NCBI GenBank assembly: GCA_002394725.1
Contig: DGUQ01000120.1
Coordinates: 1-11,737, forward strand
Length of the DNA stretch: 11,737 nucleotides
Direction: 5' to 3'
Source: Ruminococcaceae bacterium UBA4306
GTDB lineage: Bacteria; Bacillota; Clostridia; Oscillospirales; Acutalibacteraceae
Part shown: in pieces, positions 8,430-11,737 of the stretch
How the letters are laid out: each line of letters starts with the position of its first letter
Numbering within the stretch: position 1 is the stretch's first letter
Program-made: the position numbers and the translations under genes
The notes under the pieces: generated by a model
Told to the model about the DNA's origin: nothing
Database searches by the model: none
The model's input: only the letters and a program-made list of their open reading frames with translations

Positions 8430-9842
8430 TTATGTGTCGATATAGTAGTCGACAGGGTACTTCTCCTCGCGCGCCATTCTGCGGAGAACGGCGGATATGC
8501 GGTTCAGCCCTGCCTCACGGACAAAATAGTTCGTTGAGCTGTAGCGCAGGTTTTCGTCATCGCCTGCGTAGAGCAGCCGAAAACCGGTTTTCAGCCACGC
8601 TTCGTCGGACAGCTCCGTCCTCCGTGAATACGGATACGCCATCGACGTCGGGGTCAGACCCAGATATTTCTTGAAGCTGCGCGCGGTATCGGCGTAATCC
8701 TTCTGCGCGATCGGCAGGAAGGACGCGAGGGTGTCGCCTTCCTTTGTATTGGCGCCGCAGCGGCCGTCATGCAAAAAGTAATGCTGCTTATCCGTATGGC
8801 TGATGATCTCGATCGCGCCGGATTCGGACATTTCGGCGAGCTCCTGCCATGTGCAGTACGGAGCCTCGCTCTTGGAGCGCGCGTCGGGCGCGGCGGTCGC
8901 GTTGTCGATCTCATAGCCGATGATCGACAGGGACGCTGTCATCTTGTATTTCTTGAGCAGCGGCCACGCGCGTTTATAGACGCCGTACTTGCCGTCGTCG
9001 ATCGTGATGATCAGGGGCTTTTCGGGCATCTCGCCCTTGCCGTCGAGATAGTCGATCAGATGAGCGGTGGTGATCGTCGTATAGCCGTTGTCCTCTATCC
9101 ACTGCAGATCCTGTTCGAACTCATCCGCGTAGATCGCGTATTCATCAAAGGCGATCCCGTCGTCCAGATCCTGCTGTGTGACAAATTCATGGTACATCAG
9201 GACCGGCACGCCGAACACCTCGCCGGGTTCATAGCCGGTTTTCTGCGGCTCGCTGAGATCACTGCGGAATTCTCCGCTGACAGCGCGGACGCGATAGAAC
9301 CAATCGACATCGCCGTCCCTGTGCTCATCATAGAGGAAGGGCTCGTCACGTGTCGCGACATGGGTATAGTCACCGTCGCGCGTGCCGGAGCGCAAAAACT
9401 CATAGGTGCAGTTCTCCTGCGGCGTGACCGCGACCACAGCGGTATACGGATCCATCGCGGTGACGGACTCGATCACAGGCGTATCGGGGGTCTTGCGGCT
9501 CTCCGACGCGCCGGTGGGCACGGTCAGCGTGCTCTCGAACGCTTCCGACACACCGTTTTCGCCGATGATCCTGAGTTGATAGAGATAGGTGCCGCCGCTG
9601 CCGATATAGCGGTCGGTATAGGTGACCTTGTCACCGTCGGAATCAAAGATAAATTTGAAGTCGTCATCCTCGGGACTGCGCCGATACAGACGATAGGTCT
9701 TTGCTTCGTCACTGTGCTGCCATCTGACGACCGCCGCGCCGTTTTCCAGACTGACGGTCAGCTCCTGCGGCGCCGACGGCTTTTGACCGCAGGCGGACAG
9801 CAGACAGCACACAAAAAGGAGCAATGCCAGGAACCGTTTCAT
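8430..9842 (-). CDS. Lipoprotein with two FN3-like domains and a PgaB/IcaB-like polysaccharide deacetylase domain
   Basis: The 470-residue protein is predicted to remove acetyl groups from an exported N-acetylated polysaccharide. A type-II signal peptide ends in the lipobox LSAC with C18 as the lipidated cysteine. Two fibronectin-III-like beta domains span about 24-110 and 118-203. The NodB/CE4 domain spans about 212-450: VLMYHEF (214-220), metal-binding TIDDG (280-284, D282 and D283), H349 and H354 in a five-residue spacing as in PgaB, and MAYPYSRR (401-408). The canonical TFDDG phenylalanine is isoleucine here. The five-residue histidine spacing favours PgaB/IcaB-type enzymes over peptidoglycan deacetylases, which usually have HxxxH. 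It follows the DUF4956 stop by one base; GAGGTG lies 13 bases ahead of the ATG. Next to a processive GT2 it suggests a poly-N-acetylglucosamine-like product (inference). Confidence 0.9.
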   Translation of the reverse strand: MKRFLALLLFVCCLLSACGQKPSAPQELTVSLENGAAVVRWQHSDEAKTYRLYRRSPEDDDFKFIFDSDGDKVTYTDRYIGSGGTYLYQLRIIGENGVSEAFESTLTVPTGASESRKTPDTPVIESVTAMDPYTAVVAVTPQENCTYEFLRSGTRDGDYTHVATRDEPFLYDEHRDGDVDWFYRVRAVSGEFRSDLSEPQKTGYEPGEVFGVPVLMYHEFVTQQDLDDGIAFDEYAIYADEFEQDLQWIEDNGYTTITTAHLIDYLDGKGEMPEKPLIITIDDGKYGVYKRAWPLLKKYKMTASLSIIGYEIDNATAAPDARSKSEAPYCTWQELAEMSESGAIEIISHTDKQHYFLHDGRCGANTKEGDTLASFLPIAQKDYADTARSFKKYLGLTPTSMAYPYSRRTELSDEAWLKTGFRLLYAGDDENLRYSSTNYFVREAGLNRISAVLRRMAREEKYPVDYYIDT

Positions 9843-9843
9843 A

Positions 9844-10521
9844 TCAGTTGGACACCTCGTCGTTTTGCATAACGATATTGACGTACTCGATGCCGCCGAT
9901 ATTGTAGATCGCGTCGGTCAGGCTGCCGCTCTTCTCTTCCACGCGGCGGAGCTGATCGGCGGTGATCTCATAGATGAACTCGACCGTATCCTCATCGGTG
10001 TTTCTGACGCGCAGGATCGCCTTGCGCTTGAACACCGAGAACATATGCGCCTGGACCGCGGACTGGCGGCTGCGCGAGCCTCTGATGATCAGGAGCATAC
10101 GGTTATCGTTCTTGATCAGTCCGAACACCAGCAGGATGATGAACGCCGCCACGCTGCCGACCGCCGCGACCAGATAATCGCCTACACCGCAGCAGATACC
10201 GGCAATGACCGTCCAGAAGATATAGATCGTATCGCGGCTGTCCTTGATCGCGGTACGGAAACGGACGATAGACAGCGCACCGACCATACCTAAGGAAAGC
10301 GCGATATTATTGCCGATGACCGTCATGACCGTACCGGTGAGCACCGTCATCACTACCAGAGAGACGTTGAATTTTTTGCTGTAGATCGTTCCCTTGTGGG
10401 TGATCATATAGGATATGTAAATAAAAATACCCAGAGCGGCGGCGACAAGAATATTCAGGATAATACTCTCAATGCTCAGCTCGCCCGTTGTCTGAAAAAG
10501 GTTAAACAGTTTATCTTTCAT
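9844..10521 (-). CDS. DUF4956 family membrane protein
   Basis: The 225-residue protein carries the DUF4956 hallmark: membrane helices (about 17-40, 52-70, 97-115 and 117-136) and the conserved segment NNIALSLGMVGALSIVRFRT (71-90) followed by KDSRDTIYIFW (93-103). The last ~85 residues are soluble, beta-alpha in character, and may form a small cytoplasmic regulatory domain. Function is unknown; members are often found beside VTC-type polyphosphate-polymerase genes, as here. I chose the ATG at 10521: TAAGGAG lies 8 bases upstream, whereas a TTG at 10527 would sit only about two bases from it. The ribosome-binding site overlaps the TAA stop of the upstream VTC gene, which suggests translational coupling. 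It may form a membrane complex with the VTC protein (inference). Confidence 0.88.
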   Translation of the reverse strand: MKDKLFNLFQTTGELSIESIILNILVAAALGIFIYISYMITHKGTIYSKKFNVSLVVMTVLTGTVMTVIGNNIALSLGMVGALSIVRFRTAIKDSRDTIYIFWTVIAGICCGVGDYLVAAVGSVAAFIILLVFGLIKNDNRMLLIIRGSRSRQSAVQAHMFSVFKRKAILRVRNTDEDTVEFIYEITADQLRRVEEKSGSLTDAIYNIGGIEYVNIVMQNDEVSN

Positions 10522-10533
10522 CTTCAAATCTCC

Positions 10534-11229
10534 TTACAGGTGGGTTTGATAAGCGTTGTGCCGTGCCAGCACATATTTGCTGACGGACAACTCGCTTTTG
10601 TCGATACAGTTGATCATGCTCTGAATGTAATTGAGCAAAAAGCCGTTGAACTTGACCTCCAACACTACATCATACGGATCCATTACCGGATTCATGTTCA
10701 GATGATCTGAAAACAGATCAAAGCAGCTCTCGGTGGAAACGATCCGGCTGTCAAAGGTGACGCGAATCCTGTTCTCCTTGGCGATGAACGCCTTGCGGTG
10801 ATACTCGACGATCGTCCGGGGGACATAGACGCGCGTTTTCATGAATCCGTAGATCTCGGCGGCGAAGGGCTCCGCGTATCGCAGCAGCACCTCATAATCG
10901 CCCTTTGTCAGTCTGACCGCGTCCTCGCGGCTGACGCGCAGTGAGCGCTTGAGCTGGCGTGAGCCCTGCTTTTGCTTCATCTCCAGCATGGCGAAATCCG
11001 CCTTTGGATCATAGCACCGCAGACGGATCTTTCTGCGCAGCTCAATGCCTGCCTGCTTTTCGAAATAATCCGTATCATACGGCGTATCAAAATACAAGGA
11101 GCGGATCATATAGCCGTTGACGCCGTTGTGCGGATCCTGCGCCATCACCCTCTCGAGCCTTGCGCCTGTGCGGCGAAAATCCGCGATATTGATCAAAAAC
11201 TTTTTTTCTTCGCGCAATACCTTATTCAA
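10534..11229 (-). CDS. VTC-domain (polyphosphate polymerase / triphosphate tunnel) protein
   Basis: The 231-residue soluble protein has the charged-residue pattern of the VTC/triphosphate-tunnel fold, which in yeast Vtc4 makes polyphosphate from ATP. Visible tunnel strands are REEKKF (6-11), IRSLYFDTP (42-50), RRKIRLRCY (65-73), LEMKQKQG (82-89), RTIVEYHRKAF (138-148), NRIRVTFD (153-160), LEVKF (190-194) and SKYV (217-220). Lysines, arginines and glutamates expected to hold triphosphate and metal are present, so it is probably active, but whether on polyphosphate or another triphosphate substrate is not decidable. It is the first gene after the riboswitch. No in-frame ATG or GTG lies between the upstream stops and residue 1. 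The TTG at 11229 is supported by GGTGGTGAT, a near match to the anti-Shine-Dalgarno consensus, at good spacing. Confidence 0.88.
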   Translation of the reverse strand: MNKVLREEKKFLINIADFRRTGARLERVMAQDPHNGVNGYMIRSLYFDTPYDTDYFEKQAGIELRRKIRLRCYDPKADFAMLEMKQKQGSRQLKRSLRVSREDAVRLTKGDYEVLLRYAEPFAAEIYGFMKTRVYVPRTIVEYHRKAFIAKENRIRVTFDSRIVSTESCFDLFSDHLNMNPVMDPYDVVLEVKFNGFLLNYIQSMINCIDKSELSVSKYVLARHNAYQTHL

Positions 11230-11412
11230 TCCATCACCACCCTATCATTCGTGCGTACACAGCGCTCGATGTAATTGTAGTTTTTTTGACAAACAAGAAA
11301 TCGCGCTCCGCGCGCATTTCGCATCGCCATCGCCCGTTGCAGCGCCGGCTGCAAACCGGGCGGGCATACAAATCTTTTTGCTTTACAGGAAACGAGCAGT
11401 TTCCTGTAAAGC
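11230..11412 (-). other. Leader segment after the terminator, with three stacked hairpins
   Basis: Transcripts that pass the terminator cross about 180 untranslated bases before the TTG start. Three strong hairpins are visible: 11375-11417 (19-bp arms), 11332-11361 (GCCCG plus TTGCAGC against GCTGCAA plus CGGGC, small bulge), and 11297-11320 (GAAATCGCGC against GCGCG plus ATTTC, one bulged base). None has a T-tract positioned for termination. Short open frames on either strand here lie within the repeats and look spurious. The segment could be an inserted palindromic element or a structured leader. Confidence 0.5.
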
Positions 11413-11417
11413 AAAAA
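11375..11417. repeat. Perfect 19-bp inverted repeat adjoining the terminator
   Basis: The left arm (11375-11393, TTTTTGCTTTACAGGAAAC) is the exact reverse complement of the right arm (11399-11417), with the 5-base loop GAGCA. Its right arm includes most of the T-tract of the riboswitch terminator on the minus strand. It begins with T's and ends with A's on both strands, so it does not look like a terminator itself. It may be a small palindromic repeat element or an RNA structure that competes with the terminator tail. Confidence 0.75.
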
Positions 11418-11452
11418 AAGACCAGCCGCAATCCCTACAATCGCGGCTGGTC
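11413..11452 (-). terminator. Intrinsic terminator forming the riboswitch expression platform
   Basis: On the minus strand GACCAGCCGC (11452-11443) pairs with GCGGCTGGTC (11429-11420) across a 13-base loop, followed directly by seven U residues (11419-11413). The 5' arm uses bases that the upstream riboswitch needs for the base of P3 (ACC, 11451-11449) and for its 3' ligand-binding strand (GCCG). Aptamer and terminator should therefore be mutually exclusive, giving ligand-induced antitermination (inference from geometry). Confidence 0.85.
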
Positions 11453-11526
11453 TATCATACGTATCAAAACGCTACAGATACCTTGGCTTTGCGCCCTATC
11501 CTTTCGAATAGTTTGCCCATCATTTC
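11443..11526 (-). promoter_or_regulatory. c-di-GMP-I (GEMM-I) riboswitch aptamer
   Basis: Reading the minus strand, GGGCAAAC (11518-11511) is followed by a 6-bp hairpin capped by a GAAA tetraloop (11511-11496) and then CGCAAAGCC (11493-11485), the core of the c-di-GMP-I class. A second arm (about 11482-11449, GGTATC ... GATAGACC) carries an internal loop where the tetraloop receptor is expected. The base before CAAA, which in this class distinguishes c-di-GMP (G) from cGAMP (A) binders, is G at 11516. C at 11446 matches the second ligand-contacting position by my alignment to the Vibrio Vc2 aptamer from memory. P1 pairing is not obvious, so the outer limits are approximate. It starts right at the predicted transcription start and runs into a terminator, controlling the whole downstream exopolysaccharide operon. 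Confidence 0.88.
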
Positions 11527-11532
11527 GGGTAG

Positions 11533-11561
11533 AGTATAACACAAGCACAGGAGCGAGTCAA
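11533..11561 (-). promoter_or_regulatory. Sigma-A-type promoter of the operon
   Basis: On the minus strand TTGACT (11561-11556) and TATACT (11538-11533) are separated by exactly 17 bases. The predicted start is at about 11526, a few bases ahead of the riboswitch core, so the aptamer is at the 5' end of the RNA. Each hexamer differs from consensus at one position. Confidence 0.85.
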
Positions 11562-11737
11562 GGGCTTTTAGGCGTTCTTCATGATTTATGGAGGATCACA
11601 CAGCAAAGAGCACAAAAAAGCCAAAAATATTTAGTGACAATGTCAATGTCTGCCGTTGCTCTTTTATGGTACAATAAGATATCTTTTCAGAAAGAGATCC
11701 GCTTTCTCCTCATTTCTTCCGCGGAACACTTATCACG
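11562..11737. other. Upstream intergenic region, no supportable gene
   Basis: No convincing coding sequence is seen. An 11-bp palindrome TGACAATGTCA lies at 11635-11645. On the minus strand one frame is open from the right edge to a TGA at 11687-11689 (16 codons, ending RRKRISF); it could be the tail of a gene lying outside the window, but nothing beyond openness supports it. Confidence 0.4.
11667..11675 (+). promoter_or_regulatory. Possible extended -10 promoter element pointing right
   Basis: TGGTACAAT matches an extended -10 element (TGn plus TACAAT). The -35 region at the right distance (TGTCTG, 11647-11652) is poor. It could serve a divergent gene beyond the window edge; weak evidence. 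Confidence 0.3.

Noticed and set aside
10522..10527. TTG at 10527 as the DUF4956 start
   Set aside because: It lies only about two bases after the AAGGAG site; the ATG at 10521 has proper spacing.
11375..11417. 19-bp inverted repeat considered as a second intrinsic terminator
   Set aside because: No T-tract follows the hairpin on either strand; the T's precede the stem and A's follow it.
11226..11431. Short overlapping open frames on the minus strand in the leader
   Set aside because: They lie within the inverted repeat and GC-rich hairpins, with no ribosome-binding site or recognisable product.
11443..11526. cGAMP-selective (GEMM-Ib) riboswitch
   Set aside because: The discriminating base before CAAA is G (11516), as in c-di-GMP binders, not A. 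A binding test would be needed to exclude mixed specificity.
11687..11737. C-terminal end of a minus-strand gene entering from the right edge
   Set aside because: Only 16 codons are visible, with no recognisable motif and no terminator after the stop.

Overview
The window reads as one long, left-pointing operon from a Gram-positive gut or rumen-type Clostridia genome, plausibly Oscillospiraceae/Ruminococcus-like. The taxonomic call is an inference. It rests on moderate-GC coding, Firmicutes-style Shine-Dalgarno sites, TTG and GTG starts, a lipobox lipoprotein, no outer-membrane components, and a clostridial type c-di-GMP-I riboswitch leader. All eight confident genes lie on the minus strand, so the order of transcription runs from high to low coordinates.

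Control region (11230-11561): a near-consensus housekeeping promoter (TTGACT, 17-nt spacer, TATACT) starts transcription at about 11526. The transcript opens at once into a c-di-GMP-I (GEMM-I) riboswitch. It has the GGGCAAAC element, a hairpin capped by a GAAA tetraloop, and CGCAAAGCC. An intrinsic terminator with a 10-bp GC-rich stem and seven U residues follows, and its 5' arm uses the 3' end of the aptamer. That geometry predicts that bound c-di-GMP blocks termination and turns the operon on. A cluster of three further strong hairpins lies between the terminator and the first gene.

Gene order after the switch: (1) VTC-type polyphosphate-polymerase/triphosphate-tunnel protein, TTG start; (2) DUF4956 membrane protein; (3) lipoprotein with two fibronectin-III-like domains and a PgaB/IcaB-like polysaccharide deacetylase domain; (4) CotH-family kinase-like protein with an N-terminal membrane anchor; (5) membrane-anchored TIM-barrel glycoside-hydrolase-like protein with a C-terminal CBM9/DOMON-like region; (6) membrane-anchored HEAT-repeat protein; (7) processive family-2 glycosyltransferase of the PgaC/IcaA/hyaluronan-synthase type; (8) membrane protein with a shortened periplasmic-binding-type sensor domain, a degenerate GGDEF domain and an intact EAL c-di-GMP phosphodiesterase domain. 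Most junctions are tight, with two overlaps; the one larger gap (91 bp) is before gene 5.

How the genes may work together (inference): the synthase (7), deacetylase (3), hydrolase-like protein (5) and helical-repeat protein (6) look like a Gram-positive counterpart of a poly-N-acetylglucosamine (Pga/Ica) machine, with the two activities of PgaB split into separate proteins. The VTC, DUF4956 and CotH proteins add a phosphate/nucleotide-linked module whose role in exopolysaccharide production is unclear. The terminal EAL protein would lower c-di-GMP and so oppose the signal that switches the operon on. None of the synthase regions resembles PilZ, so c-di-GMP control here appears to act on transcription rather than on the enzyme.

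The outer edges (1-228 and about 11562-11737) hold no gene I can support, only small inverted repeats and one weak candidate promoter.
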